Shown one piece after another: positions 43,503 through 52,653 of a DNA stretch of 55,573 nt. The stretch is from an uncultured Spirochaetales bacterium (GTDB lineage Bacteria; Spirochaetota; Spirochaetia; Sphaerochaetales; Sphaerochaetaceae): contig CALXOK010000007.1 in the NCBI GenBank assembly GCA_944390025.1, forward strand, positions 1 to 55,573, written 5' to 3'. Made by a program: the position numbers and the translations under genes. Position 1 is the first letter of the stretch, and each line of letters begins with the position of its first letter. The notes under the pieces are model-generated. The model was not told the origin of the DNA, ran no database searches, and was given only the letters and a program-made list of their open reading frames with translations.

Positions 43503-43687
43503 TTCCCTTCCCCATCCTCGGCGCTGACGCTGTAACCTGTTGCCTGAGCGAATCTTGTGACATTCTCCCGGCTTGCCACGTTGTCGACGATGACCTTGAG
43601 CTGCTGAGGTTTGTCCTTTGTGGCTTTTTTGGTCATTATGACCGGTTCCGGACAGCTTAGTCCTGAGGTATCAACAATATTCATCAT
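43472..43687 (-). CDS. yedF: YedF-like TusA-family selenium/sulfur carrier
   Basis: 71 residues, single TusA-type domain. The hallmark is Cys12 in SGLSCPEPVIMTKKA, the persulfide/perselenide-bearing cysteine. In clostridial SDMH genomes YedF is usually about 200 residues, with a TusA domain plus a second domain; here only the TusA part exists and the DUF3343 gene lies directly behind it. Start ATG 43687 or 43684 (tandem). It overlaps yedE by 4 bp. Confidence 0.85.
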   Translation of the reverse strand: MMNIVDTSGLSCPEPVIMTKKATKDKPQQLKVIVDNVASRENVTRFAQATGYSVSAEDGEGKWTLTLERRS

Positions 43688-44757
43688 GCTTCCTCCTTTT
43701 TTTTGTTTACATATATCACAAGGGCACTGAAGAGGAACAGGAAGACAATGATTACAAGCGTTGCCGCCTTTCCCTGAGCTGTTGCACCGCTTGTTGAGCT
43801 TGCAAGATTGAAGTTATGGGCAATGGCACCACCTGCAATAAGTCCGAGGACAGTGAATCCGCTGTCCACGTTTCCTTCTCCGGCAAGGATAATCTGCCTT
43901 AACGGACAGCCTCCCAGCAGAACCGAGGCAAAGCCTGTGACATACATTCCCAGTATGTTCCACAACCACTGGGTGTGAGCGACCGGCTGGCCCTCAAAGC
44001 CAGGATTGAACGAACCTGAGACAAGATTGATGACAAGTGAGACAAGGAATATCGTGACAAATCCTGTCAGGAGAGTCGTGTCCCTAAGGAGGATGACGTC
44101 ACGGATTCCGCCGGCAAAGCAGAGCCTTGAGCGCTGGGCAAGTGCACCGACTAACAGGCCTGCAATGAGTGATACCACGACTGGAGCATGCATGCTTCCC
44201 GGTCCGCTCTCGCTGAACTTCAGCACAGATGGGAAGAAAACCAGCAGGATGAAGAATACAATCATGATGAAAGACGGACTGCTTGCATCTATGCGGCTTG
44301 CAGAGCCAGCCCTGCCGAGTGAGAAACCGAGGTTGAGCATGAGACAGCCGGTTGCGATTCCTGCAATAAAACCGATAAGGGCAACCCAGGCGTTGAAATC
44401 ACCTGCAGCCATGCGCAGCACCATGCGAAGCGGACATCCGAGGAAGACCAGAGCTCCGATGGCAACACAGATGCCGAGGATGAAACGCATGAACGGGGAC
44501 GAACCGCAACGGGGCTTGAATTCCCCACGCACAAGCGATATGACAAAGGCTCCGAGCATCAGGCCGATGATTTCAGGCCTCATATACTGTGTGTTCGCAC
44601 TTGAGTGAAGTGACAGGCTCCCTGCGATATCACGAAGGAAACAGGCGATACAGAATCCCATGTTTGCAGGATTTCCGCTCAAAACAAGGATAAATGCCGC
44701 CACTGAGACTGCAGCACCGGCAATGATAAGGGTTGATCTTTCTTTGCTTATCTTCAT
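43684..44757 (-). CDS. yedE: YedE/YeeE-family selenium/sulfur transporter
   Basis: 357 residues with about ten transmembrane segments. Repeated cysteine motifs face the pore: GFCIACFLRDIAG, FLGCPLRMVLR, RSRLCFAGGIRD and LGGCPLRQIILAGEGN, as in YedE/FdhT and thiosulfate transporters. It is the selenium-metabolism membrane protein of SDMH gene sets, probably importing a selenium species into the cell. First gene of the operon with yedF, DUF3343 and selD. -10 TATAAT lies 17 nt before ATG. Confidence 0.92.
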   Translation of the reverse strand: MKISKERSTLIIAGAAVSVAAFILVLSGNPANMGFCIACFLRDIAGSLSLHSSANTQYMRPEIIGLMLGAFVISLVRGEFKPRCGSSPFMRFILGICVAIGALVFLGCPLRMVLRMAAGDFNAWVALIGFIAGIATGCLMLNLGFSLGRAGSASRIDASSPSFIMIVFFILLVFFPSVLKFSESGPGSMHAPVVVSLIAGLLVGALAQRSRLCFAGGIRDVILLRDTTLLTGFVTIFLVSLVINLVSGSFNPGFEGQPVAHTQWLWNILGMYVTGFASVLLGGCPLRQIILAGEGNVDSGFTVLGLIAGGAIAHNFNLASSTSGATAQGKAATLVIIVFLFLFSALVIYVNKKKEEA

Positions 44758-44774
44758 ATTTACAGGATTTTACC

Positions 44775-44824
44775 ATTATACAAACCTGAAAACAATGATT
44801 AATTTCCATTTTTCATGCTATTAT
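44775..44824. promoter_or_regulatory. divergent promoters of yedE and the aminotransferase gene
   Basis: Minus: TATAAT (44780-44775), leader about 10 nt. Plus: TGC-TATTAT (-10 at 44819-44824), 7 nt to GTG 44832 (leaderless type), with a weak TGATTA -35 at 44796-44801. The two promoters overlap, which links selenium uptake and mobilisation genes. Confidence 0.55.
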
Positions 44825-44831
44825 TGGCATT

Positions 44832-45971
44832 GTGAAACGTGTCTATTTCGATAATGCGGCAACAAGCTGGCCAAAGGCACCAGGAGTATCGGATGCCATC
44901 AAGAAATATCTGGATGAGGACTGTGCAAATCCGGGAAGAAGCTTTTCGCAAAAAGCAAGTGAGCAAGAGGATTCAATCTACTGTCTGAGGGAAAAACTTA
45001 AAGCTTTCTTTCACTGTCCTGACTCCTGCCCTGTTTTTTCATGCGGCCTGACAGAATCGATGAATACACTGATTGCAGGTTTTCTCAAGCCTGGCGACCA
45101 TGTGATTATCTCGGCTTTTGAGCATAATGCGGTCATACGCTCACTGACACTGCACGATATAGAATTCAGTGTTCTGGATACAGACGGCAGAGGAAACACT
45201 GTCTATGACGGCTTTTCTTCTCTTATAAGGGAAAACACAAAGGCATTCATCCTCAATGCCGCGTCAAATGTCAGCGGAATGACCTCAGAACTTGATAAGG
45301 CGGCTGAATGTGCATCAAGGCATCATCTGGTCTTCATCATAGACAGTGCCCAGGCTAGCCCGTTCATGGATATAGACATGGAGAATCTTGGAATTACAGC
45401 CCTGGCTTTCAGCGCACACAAAGGCTTCCTCGGTCCGGAGGGCCTGGGAGGCTTTATTGCAAAGGAGGATTTCGCATCTTCTCTTTCTCCGCTTGTCGCC
45501 GGAGGGACGGGCAGTCAGTCTGACAATCCATACATGCCTGCATTCCTTCCGGACCGCTTTGAAGCAGGAACGATGAACACTCCTGCAATTGCAGGCTTTG
45601 CGGCAGCATTTGAATGGTGTATTTCAAACAGAAAAACCATGAAAGACAGACTGACCGAACTAACCGCACTCATGTATGAAACACTTTGCTCTGTCAGAGG
45701 TATAAAAATAGTTGGCGATTACACTGAAACCAGGCATCTTCCCCTCTTTTCAATCACCAGTGACAGAATTGATCCATCCCTGCTGTGTTTTGAGATGAAC
45801 AGACGCTACGGCATTGAGTCAAGAGTCGGAGTGCACTGTGCACCTCTTGCAATAAAGGCACTGGGAGTACCAGAGGGGACAGTGAGGCTTTCCGCAGGCC
45901 CTTTCACCACTGATGAGGAAATATCGCTGCTGGGGACAGTACTCGAGGAGGTAATGAATGAAATTCATTGA
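44832..45971 (+). CDS. class V aminotransferase, cysteine desulfurase-like (EF2568 type)
   Basis: 379 residues from GTG 44832. A PLP fold-type I enzyme: [15 protein letters not shown] at the N-terminus, PLP lysine Lys197 in [15 protein letters not shown], and the GVHCAPLA cysteine loop near the C-terminus that would carry persulfide or selenide. It belongs to the desulfurase family that co-occurs with SDMH genes (EF2568 in Enterococcus) and probably mobilises S or Se from cysteine/selenocysteine for the cofactor. It overlaps the XdhC-like gene by 14 bp. Confidence 0.9.
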   Translation: MKRVYFDNAATSWPKAPGVSDAIKKYLDEDCANPGRSFSQKASEQEDSIYCLREKLKAFFHCPDSCPVFSCGLTESMNTLIAGFLKPGDHVIISAFEHNAVIRSLTLHDIEFSVLDTDGRGNTVYDGFSSLIRENTKAFILNAASNVSGMTSELDKAAECASRHHLVFIIDSAQASPFMDIDMENLGITALAFSAHKGFLGPEGLGGFIAKEDFASSLSPLVAGGTGSQSDNPYMPAFLPDRFEAGTMNTPAIAGFAAAFEWCISNRKTMKDRLTELTALMYETLCSVRGIKIVGDYTETRHLPLFSITSDRIDPSLLCFEMNRRYGIESRVGVHCAPLAIKALGVPEGTVRLSAGPFTTDEEISLLGTVLEEVMNEIH

Positions 45972-46851
45972 AAAATTCATCAGTCAGCTGGAAAGAGGAA
46001 GAACCCGGGTCACTACAAGTGCTGATAAAAATGGAAACATAACAGTAAGTTTTACAGAAGAAGGAGAATACTCTTCCCTATTCACCCTTCCCGTGCATCT
46101 TGTCCTTTTCGGCGGCGGACATATCGCAAGAGCTCTTGCTGAACTTGCCAGGCTGAACCATATGGAAGTTACAGTCGTGGATGACCGCAGTGAAGTGCTG
46201 ACAAAGGAATTCTTTCCTCATGCAGCTGAGCTTATTCTCTCTGATTTCTCATCGCTTCCAGCTGAAAGGCTCAGTAAGATTGCAAACCCGTATTTCTGCA
46301 TTTTCACCCACGGCCACAGTCATGACAGCGAATGTCTTGAATACTGTCTGAGACAGCAGAGCGACTATACAGGCATGATTGGTTCAAAAAGGAAGATTGA
46401 ATCATGTTTCAGCTATGTGATTGAGCACGGCATAGACGAAAGTCTCGTGAAAAAGGTCCACAGTCCAATCGGGCTTTCCATCAACGCTGTCACACCAGAG
46501 GAAATAGCAGTATCCATCATGGCGGAAATAATATCGGTATACAGAAGTGAAAAAAACGTCACCGTAGTCGACAAGGCCTTTCTTGAGGAAGTGAGAAACT
46601 CAGAAGATGGAGTGCTGTGCCGGATAATCGCATCAGAAGGCTCCTCTCCGGGAAAGAATGGGGCGATGATGCTTGTCAGAGAGGGGAAAATTACAGGCAC
46701 TGTCGGTGGAGGTGCATTGGAGGAAGATGTGATCCGCACCGCCCTTTCATGCACAAAAGCGACGATAAAGCACTACAACCTGACAGGAGCAGGCACACTC
46801 GGCATGACATGCGGAGGAGAAGTCAGCGTACTCTTCACTCCTCAAGCATGA
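45958..46851 (+). CDS. XdhC/CoxI-family cofactor maturation protein with swapped domain order
   Basis: 297 residues. The Rossmann domain comes first (46-200: [59 protein letters not shown]). The XdhC/CoxI domain comes last (203-297: [37 protein letters not shown]). Usual XdhC proteins have the opposite order, as in YqeB of this same locus. The family sulfurates or selenates the molybdenum cofactor and hands it to the hydroxylase. It is coupled to the desulfurase-like gene. The 3' end overlaps cyuA by 17 bp. Confidence 0.9.
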   Translation: MKFIEKFISQLERGRTRVTTSADKNGNITVSFTEEGEYSSLFTLPVHLVLFGGGHIARALAELARLNHMEVTVVDDRSEVLTKEFFPHAAELILSDFSSLPAERLSKIANPYFCIFTHGHSHDSECLEYCLRQQSDYTGMIGSKRKIESCFSYVIEHGIDESLVKKVHSPIGLSINAVTPEEIAVSIMAEIISVYRSEKNVTVVDKAFLEEVRNSEDGVLCRIIASEGSSPGKNGAMMLVREGKITGTVGGGALEEDVIRTALSCTKATIKHYNLTGAGTLGMTCGGEVSVLFTPQA

Positions 46852-48115
46852 TTTTCAGAATCTCAACGTCGGTTTCCTTCATGCCCTGACGGCCGACACG
46901 GCCGAAACTCTCGATTGTCTTCTCAATATCCCCGCCGACAAGACCTTCTCCCTTCTTGAAGCAGTTACCCTCCTTTGTCATCTCATAACTGAGGATGGCG
47001 GCTTCAAGAGCAGAAGAAATCTTTGCCGCGCAGCTGGGCTTGGCTCCGTCGCAGACTATTCCTCCGACATTGGCAAGCACATCAGTGATTGTCTGGCTGA
47101 TTTCCTCATCACTGCCGCCTAAGAGAAAGCATATACCGGCAGCAGCACCTGTCGCAGCATTGACCGCACCGCAAAAGGCACTCAGCGGCCCGATATAGCG
47201 TTTCTGATGTATTGCAATGAGATTGGACAAGGCCAGAGCCCTTACAAGCTCCTCATGGCTCTTTTTATACTCCCGTGCATACTCAATGACCGGGAGTGAG
47301 ACTGTCAGTCCCTGATTGCCAGAGCCTGAGTTTATGATAACAGGAAGCGAACAGCCTGACATTCTGGCATCCGAGCCGGCAGCTGCCATGGCCCGTGCTC
47401 TTATGCGCACGTCAGAAGCATCATAATGAGTGAGCAGAGTGCGTCCTACAGAGACTCCGTATTTGTTTGACAGCCCTTCTTTCGCAATCTTCGTATTGTA
47501 CTCAATCTGACGGTCGATGCATGTTGAGATCTTCTCCAGAGGAACATGCTTCGCGAAATCTATTATTCTTGATACAGAAAGGCTTTCTCTGGCACCTGTG
47601 GCCTTCTCATCGCCTCTTGTGCATGATGCTTTCCTGTTAATGAGAATCTTACCGTCCTTTTCAAGATGAGTGATGTTCGTATGCTCGCCAGAGACAGTGC
47701 AAACACATCGATGACCTTCAGCAGTTCCTTCAATTTCGATATACAGAGAAGGAACATCACTTGCTAGCTCAACTTCAGCATAGTGCTGCTCAAGCAGTTC
47801 AGATGCCTTCTTCCTGTCCTCATCAGTGATGCAGGAAAGCACTTCAAGCACAAGGTCAGCTCGTCCTCCTGTCACACCGAGTATGGCGGCGACTTCAATG
47901 CCTTTCATTCCTCCGGAGTTCGGGACTGTGACAGCTTTAACATTCTTTATGATGTTACCACTGGTTCTGATGTGAAGATGCTCAGGATACTGACCAAGCG
48001 TCTGTCTCATCACGCTGGCACAGTAAGCAATTGCAATCGGTTCAGTACAGCCGAGGGCCGGTTCAAGTTCCTCTGTGAGAATATCTGCAAAAAGATCGTA
48101 ATAGGCTTCACTCAT
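46835..48115 (-). CDS. cyuA: L-cysteine desulfidase (CyuA/YhaM, UPF0597 family)
   Basis: 426 residues. Starts MSEAYYDLFADILTEELEPALGCTEPIAIAYCA, with the family's LGCTEP motif, and ends with cysteine-bearing CDGAKPSCAAKISSALEAA. The enzyme uses an iron-sulfur cluster, not PLP, to break L-cysteine into pyruvate, ammonia and sulfide; serine dehydratase alpha chain is the related fold. A separate unit with TGT-TAGAAT (minus, 48130-48125) 9 nt before ATG. Next to selenium genes it might supply sulfide for the Mo cofactor; that is inference. Confidence 0.9.
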   Translation of the reverse strand: MSEAYYDLFADILTEELEPALGCTEPIAIAYCASVMRQTLGQYPEHLHIRTSGNIIKNVKAVTVPNSGGMKGIEVAAILGVTGGRADLVLEVLSCITDEDRKKASELLEQHYAEVELASDVPSLYIEIEGTAEGHRCVCTVSGEHTNITHLEKDGKILINRKASCTRGDEKATGARESLSVSRIIDFAKHVPLEKISTCIDRQIEYNTKIAKEGLSNKYGVSVGRTLLTHYDASDVRIRARAMAAAGSDARMSGCSLPVIINSGSGNQGLTVSLPVIEYAREYKKSHEELVRALALSNLIAIHQKRYIGPLSAFCGAVNAATGAAAGICFLLGGSDEEISQTITDVLANVGGIVCDGAKPSCAAKISSALEAAILSYEMTKEGNCFKKGEGLVGGDIEKTIESFGRVGRQGMKETDVEILKIMLEE

Positions 48116-48124
48116 ATCAAGGCA

Positions 48125-48130
48125 ATTCTA
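48125..48130 (-). promoter_or_regulatory. cyuA -10 element, leaderless type
   Basis: TAGAAT preceded by TGT on the minus strand, 9 nt before the cyuA ATG. No convincing -35 and no Shine-Dalgarno. Confidence 0.45.
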
Positions 48131-48158
48131 ACATATTAACGCCCATGAAAAACAGCAG

Positions 48159-48195
48159 AAAATGATTGAAGCCCCGGTTTCAACCGGAGCTTCAA
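48159..48195 (-). terminator. terminator of the xdh operon
   Basis: A long hairpin TTGAAGC-C-CCGGTT / AACCGG-A-GCTTCAA (48166-48195, one mismatch, 2-nt loop), just after the xdhD stop and followed on the minus strand by TCATTTTC. Confidence 0.72.
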
Positions 48196-48200
48196 ACGAT

Positions 48201-51077
48201 TCAGATTTTTCCAAGAGCCCGGAGTATCTTCTCCGGTGTGATCGGCCAGGAGCGCACACGGGCTCCTACTGCATCATAGATTGCATTCGCAATTGCAGGA
48301 GCGGCTCCGTTTGTCGCGATTTCCGAAATACTCTTGGCACCGAACGGGCCATACTGGTCGTTGACATCAATGAGCACGGCTTTGAAATCATCAGGGGTCT
48401 CACCGACCATCGGAACACCATAGTCTGTGAAATCAGCACTGATGCATCTTCCGTCCTTGTCAAGCACCATATCCTCATAAAGTGTGTGACCGATACTCTT
48501 CTGGGCGGCACCGTACATCTGGCACAGGGCAAGCTCCGGATTAATCGGGGTTCCGGCATCCTGAAGAGCGTAGAACTTCTGAACCTTGACTTCACCGGTG
48601 ACCTTGTTGACTGCAACCTGAGCGAAATGCGCACCATACGGGATGGCAGAGTTTCCGGTTGCAAAGCTTCCGGTTCCGATGATTGCACCACGGCCATCAC
48701 CGGCAAGAGCATCATGACTGAGTTTCTCATAGCTCAGACGTTTGCCTGTCTTTTTAGAGACAACGAAACCCGGAGCCTCAAGCTCAAGATCATCCTCGCT
48801 CTCTTCCATCTGCAGGGCGGCTTCTGCAAGCATTTTGCTCTTCAGATCCCTGACAGCATTGAGGCTGGCATTTCCTGAGAAGTAGGTTCCGCTGGAAGCA
48901 TATGCACCTGTATCAAACAGACAGCTGTCCGTATCTCCTGAGACAACAGACACCAGAGACGGATTGACCTTCATAATCTCGCAGACTATCTTCGCTGAAA
49001 TCGTGTCCAGGCCGGTACCGAGGTCGGCGCCTCCGGAAAGCAAGACGAAACTTCCGTCAGGAAGCAGCTTGCACTGAGCATTGGACTGGTCAAGTCCCGG
49101 AAGGCCGGAACCCTGCTGAATCATCGCAAAGCCCTTTCCGATTTCCCAGTCCGGATCATCACTCTTTTCCCTGACGCCCCAGTCAATCATCCTGGCACCC
49201 TGTTCAAGCGCCTCCTTCACACCGCAGGAACCGACAGGAACGACTGTTCCTTCCCTTCCTTCTCCAAGTCCTTTGAGGATTTCAAGCATGTAGCCTTCAT
49301 CGACAACATTCTTCTTTGCCATCTCAAGACTGTCGATGCCAAGTTTGTGAGCAAGCTCATCCATGGCGCTCATGATAGCAAAGTATCCCTTCGGAGCACC
49401 GTATCCCTGATAGGCACCTGTTGGAGGAATGTTCGTATAATAAGTTGTCAGGTCGTAGTACATGTTCTCGACCTTGAACAGAGGAAGAGTCTTGCTGCTT
49501 GCGTTCATCGGAACAGTGAGGCAGTGGTTGCCATAAGGACCGGTGTTTGCCCTTACATCCATGTAGATTCCTGTGATTTTGCCGTCCTTGTTTCCTGACA
49601 TCTTCACGGTCAGCCTCATCGGATGACGGGTGGAATTGGCGATGAACTCCTCCTGTCTGGTATTGCGGTAATAGACAGGCTTGCCAGTAAGCCATGTGGC
49701 ATAGCCGCAAAGATCCTCGACAAGGATGTCCTGCTTCGAGCCATAACCTCCGCCGACTTTCTCCTTGATGACGTGAACCTTGTTTTCCGGAACCTGACAG
49801 ACCTTGGCGACAATTCTTCTCACATGGTAAGGAACCTGAGTTGATGAATGAAGGACAAGACGTCCGTTCTCCATATAGCTGTAGCAGACATGAGGCTCGA
49901 GAGGCGTGCACTGGACCTGACTCGTCTGGTAAGTGGCTTCAACAACAGCATCACTTTCCCTGAAAGCCTTCTCCACATCGCCGATTCCTCCATGGGCTCC
50001 TGCCGCTATGTTGTGCCTGATATCACCATGAAGTGGGAACTGATAAATGACCTGTCCGTCCCTTTCATCAGCTGTGCGGTTATATTCATCAAGATTGACA
50101 GGGGCACCTGCGACGTATGAGACCTTTCCGTTATGAACAAGAGGAGCACCGTCAGCCATTGCCTGCTCGACTGTGAACACAGGTTCAAGGGGCTCATACT
50201 CAACTTTAATCAATGACATGGCCCTGAGTGCGGTTTCCTCATCCTTTGCGACAATGGCGGCAACCCTGTCACCGACATGACGCACTTTCTGGTTCAGAAG
50301 CCTTCTGTCATAAGGGCTCGGCTCCGGATTTCCCTGACCGGCCTGCATATAGTAGACATCAGGGCAGTTTCTGTACGTGATAACGGCCTCAACTCCCTCA
50401 ATCTTTTCAGCCTCAGCCGTATCAATTGACTTGATATAAGCCATGGCATAAGGAGAGCGGAGCACCTTGAGGGTGTATGCACCGTCTTTCGCCTTGTCTT
50501 CAGTGAACACTCTCTCCCCGCTGACAAGAGCATATCCGTCAACCTTGTCCATCGGCTTTCCAATATAATCAAGATTCTCACAGAATGACGGGCTTACAGG
50601 TGTTTCATACCTGCCTGTCCTTCTCTTCTCCTGCACAAGCTTCACGGCAAGATAGAAATGCTCGTATCCGGCGTCCCTGATGAACACTGATGAAAGGGCG
50701 TCTCTCACATCAGCTCTTGTCGCATCAGGCTTTTTCTCAAGAAGGTGTGTGAGGATAAGAGCCACAGCAGGAGAATTGTAAGCGCTCTGGACAACACCGG
50801 CCTTAATCATTGCTTCCTGAACATCATTGAGTGCCTTGCCTTTTCTGAGAGATTCAGCGGTACGGACATCAGCGCCTTCAAGCTGGAAGCAGAGCATCAG
50901 ATTTGAGGAACGGACCTGTCCGTTGAAGATAATCACATCGCTTCCTGTGAAACCTTCAGCATCATCACTGTCCCTGACAGAGGCACAGCCTGCTTTATAC
51001 AGCATGTCCCTAACTCTCATTGAAGGATCAAGATCGAATGTGACAGATTTTCCATTCAAGGTGAAACTTGTTCTCAT
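48201..51077 (-). CDS. xdhD: selenium-dependent purine hydroxylase, XdhD-like
   Basis: 958 residues, the same length and layout as E. coli XdhD. Residues 1-160 resemble the [2Fe-2S] subunit of xanthine dehydrogenase, but all cluster cysteines are replaced (VRDSDDAEGF, VVQSAYNSP, FIRDAGYEH). The molybdopterin-binding part follows (about 170-958) with VGGGYGSKQD, the substrate/Mo loops around GAYQGYGAPKG, and the catalytic glutamate in YGPFGAKSISEI. It probably hydroxylates hypoxanthine or xanthine using Mo with a labile selenium ligand, taking FeS electrons through other subunits. Overlaps ygfM by 4 bp. Confidence 0.93.
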   Translation of the reverse strand: MRTSFTLNGKSVTFDLDPSMRVRDMLYKAGCASVRDSDDAEGFTGSDVIIFNGQVRSSNLMLCFQLEGADVRTAESLRKGKALNDVQEAMIKAGVVQSAYNSPAVALILTHLLEKKPDATRADVRDALSSVFIRDAGYEHFYLAVKLVQEKRRTGRYETPVSPSFCENLDYIGKPMDKVDGYALVSGERVFTEDKAKDGAYTLKVLRSPYAMAYIKSIDTAEAEKIEGVEAVITYRNCPDVYYMQAGQGNPEPSPYDRRLLNQKVRHVGDRVAAIVAKDEETALRAMSLIKVEYEPLEPVFTVEQAMADGAPLVHNGKVSYVAGAPVNLDEYNRTADERDGQVIYQFPLHGDIRHNIAAGAHGGIGDVEKAFRESDAVVEATYQTSQVQCTPLEPHVCYSYMENGRLVLHSSTQVPYHVRRIVAKVCQVPENKVHVIKEKVGGGYGSKQDILVEDLCGYATWLTGKPVYYRNTRQEEFIANSTRHPMRLTVKMSGNKDGKITGIYMDVRANTGPYGNHCLTVPMNASSKTLPLFKVENMYYDLTTYYTNIPPTGAYQGYGAPKGYFAIMSAMDELAHKLGIDSLEMAKKNVVDEGYMLEILKGLGEGREGTVVPVGSCGVKEALEQGARMIDWGVREKSDDPDWEIGKGFAMIQQGSGLPGLDQSNAQCKLLPDGSFVLLSGGADLGTGLDTISAKIVCEIMKVNPSLVSVVSGDTDSCLFDTGAYASSGTYFSGNASLNAVRDLKSKMLAEAALQMEESEDDLELEAPGFVVSKKTGKRLSYEKLSHDALAGDGRGAIIGTGSFATGNSAIPYGAHFAQVAVNKVTGEVKVQKFYALQDAGTPINPELALCQMYGAAQKSIGHTLYEDMVLDKDGRCISADFTDYGVPMVGETPDDFKAVLIDVNDQYGPFGAKSISEIATNGAAPAIANAIYDAVGARVRSWPITPEKILRALGKI

Positions 51078-51778
51078 GCCTTCACCTCCTTCATCAGGCG
51101 TCCTGCCTCTTCAAGTGCAAGATAGCGTTTATACTCTGCACTTCCGGTAATGTCATCTTTATATTCAAGCCTTTCCAGCTCATCAAGACTTGTCGCGATT
51201 CCAGAAGCCCTGACACAGGCGCACACCCTCTCTTGCGATGCGGCGATATTAAGCGCGCTGTGACTTGAAGAGCTTCTTGCAAAACGTCTGAGACATACTT
51301 TCACATCAGATGGAACGGTAATGGAAAGAATCAGACAGCTGCACCCGCCTTTCTTCACATAGTCTTCAAGGCTGACATTCTTCTGACCACCATCTGAGAA
51401 AACAGTCAGCGTGGCACCGGCTGCAAGCAGGGACGGTATGAGATAGCTGTCGTCCCTGAGCAGAGCTATATTGCCACCAACGGTGGCCTGGTTCCTCAGC
51501 GCCCGGCTTGCCATGAGATGTGCGGCTTTTCTGAGCCAGGAAGGTGAAAGAGGATTTTCATAAAGTTCCTGAAATGTCACAGCCGCACCGATGACAAGAC
51601 TGTTTCCTTCTTTCCTTATTTCATGGGAAAGCTGTCCCGAGACGTCCACAACAGGTGTGTCGGCAGCGACACTGCCGCCATTACGCAGGATTTCACTTCC
51701 ACCTGCAAAATATACAGCGCCTTTCAAGCGCAGGTCATAGGCCTGCCTTAAATTTTCCGCCTTGAAAATCTCTCTCAC
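51074..51778 (-). CDS. ygfM: FAD-binding subunit, YgfM-like
   Basis: 234 residues. A molybdopterin-dehydrogenase FAD domain in short form: GAVYFAGGSEILRNGG and ASRALRNQATVGGNIALLRDDSYLIPSLLAAGA contain the FAD-contact motifs (AGGS and TVGGN). It is placed directly before xdhD as in E. coli (ygfM-xdhD), so it probably supplies FAD to XdhD. The start is GTG 51778 after GAGGAGGTG. Confidence 0.88.
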   Translation of the reverse strand: MREIFKAENLRQAYDLRLKGAVYFAGGSEILRNGGSVAADTPVVDVSGQLSHEIRKEGNSLVIGAAVTFQELYENPLSPSWLRKAAHLMASRALRNQATVGGNIALLRDDSYLIPSLLAAGATLTVFSDGGQKNVSLEDYVKKGGCSCLILSITVPSDVKVCLRRFARSSSSHSALNIAASQERVCACVRASGIATSLDELERLEYKDDITGSAEYKRYLALEEAGRLMKEVKA

Positions 51779-51789
51779 TTCACACCTCC

Positions 51790-52653
51790 TCAGTCAATAA
51801 TCTCACATTCCGGCATTGCCAGAGCTTCTGTGATGAAGTGTTCAAGCATACGCTTTGTCGTGTTCCTTCTGTATTCGGGCATCGCATGCGGACTGATTGC
51901 ATTGTTCCAGGATTCAAGGAAGGCAGGAATCAGGGGTTCAATCTCATCAATCCTGTGTCCCTTGAGAATCTCCTCACTTTCACGGCTTCTGATGACCTTC
52001 GGTCCGGCAGCGCCGGATGCGGCCCTGAAGTCAGAGACAAGTCCGTCATCAATCTTAATGAGAGCTGAAAGAGAAAGCTTGGATATCGCATTGGCCTTTC
52101 TTGTTCCGATTTTCCTGTAATAAGCATATGTATACTCGACAGGAGGAATGATGATTTTCGTGATAATCTCATCATCCCTGAGATCCGTCTTCTTGCTGCC
52201 CCTGATAAAGTCATCAAGAAGGACTGTCCTCTCACCATCTGCACTTGTGAGAACGACGAGTGCATCCAGCAGGATGAGAGGCTGCGGAAGGTCTCCCTTA
52301 GGAGAGGCGTTTCCGATATTGCCTCCGATAGTGGCACTGTTACGCAATGCGATTGCTCCCATTCTGGATGCAGCACTCTTCACATGGAACGGCATGAATG
52401 GACAGGCTGCGATTTCCGATGGTGTTGAAAGTGCCATGATTTCAATACTTCCATCCTCTTTCCTGCTGATACCCTTTAGCTCTTCCAGCTTTGTAATAAT
52501 CATGACAGGGAAAGGAAAATCCGGAGTGATTCCCAGACCGGCCTTGTACTGGACCATGAGGTCAGAGCCTCCGGCAAGAGGATGAGCACCGTACTCCTTT
52601 CTTATTTCAAGCGCTTCCCTGAGGGAAGACGGAACAAAACATCTTTCTACCAT
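51790..52653 (-). CDS. xdhB: xanthine dehydrogenase FAD-binding subunit
   Basis: 287 residues. AHPLAGGSDLMVQYKAG (N-terminal FAD loop) and MGAIALRNSATIGGNIGNASPKGDLPQPLILLDALV (second FAD loop) mark the medium subunit; the C-terminal CO-dehydrogenase flavoprotein domain follows (about 175-280). It passes electrons from the FeS subunit to FAD and on to NAD+ or another acceptor. It overlaps xdhC by 7 bp. Confidence 0.94.
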   Translation of the reverse strand: MVERCFVPSSLREALEIRKEYGAHPLAGGSDLMVQYKAGLGITPDFPFPVMIITKLEELKGISRKEDGSIEIMALSTPSEIAACPFMPFHVKSAASRMGAIALRNSATIGGNIGNASPKGDLPQPLILLDALVVLTSADGERTVLLDDFIRGSKKTDLRDDEIITKIIIPPVEYTYAYYRKIGTRKANAISKLSLSALIKIDDGLVSDFRAASGAAGPKVIRSRESEEILKGHRIDEIEPLIPAFLESWNNAISPHAMPEYRRNTTKRMLEHFITEALAMPECEIID

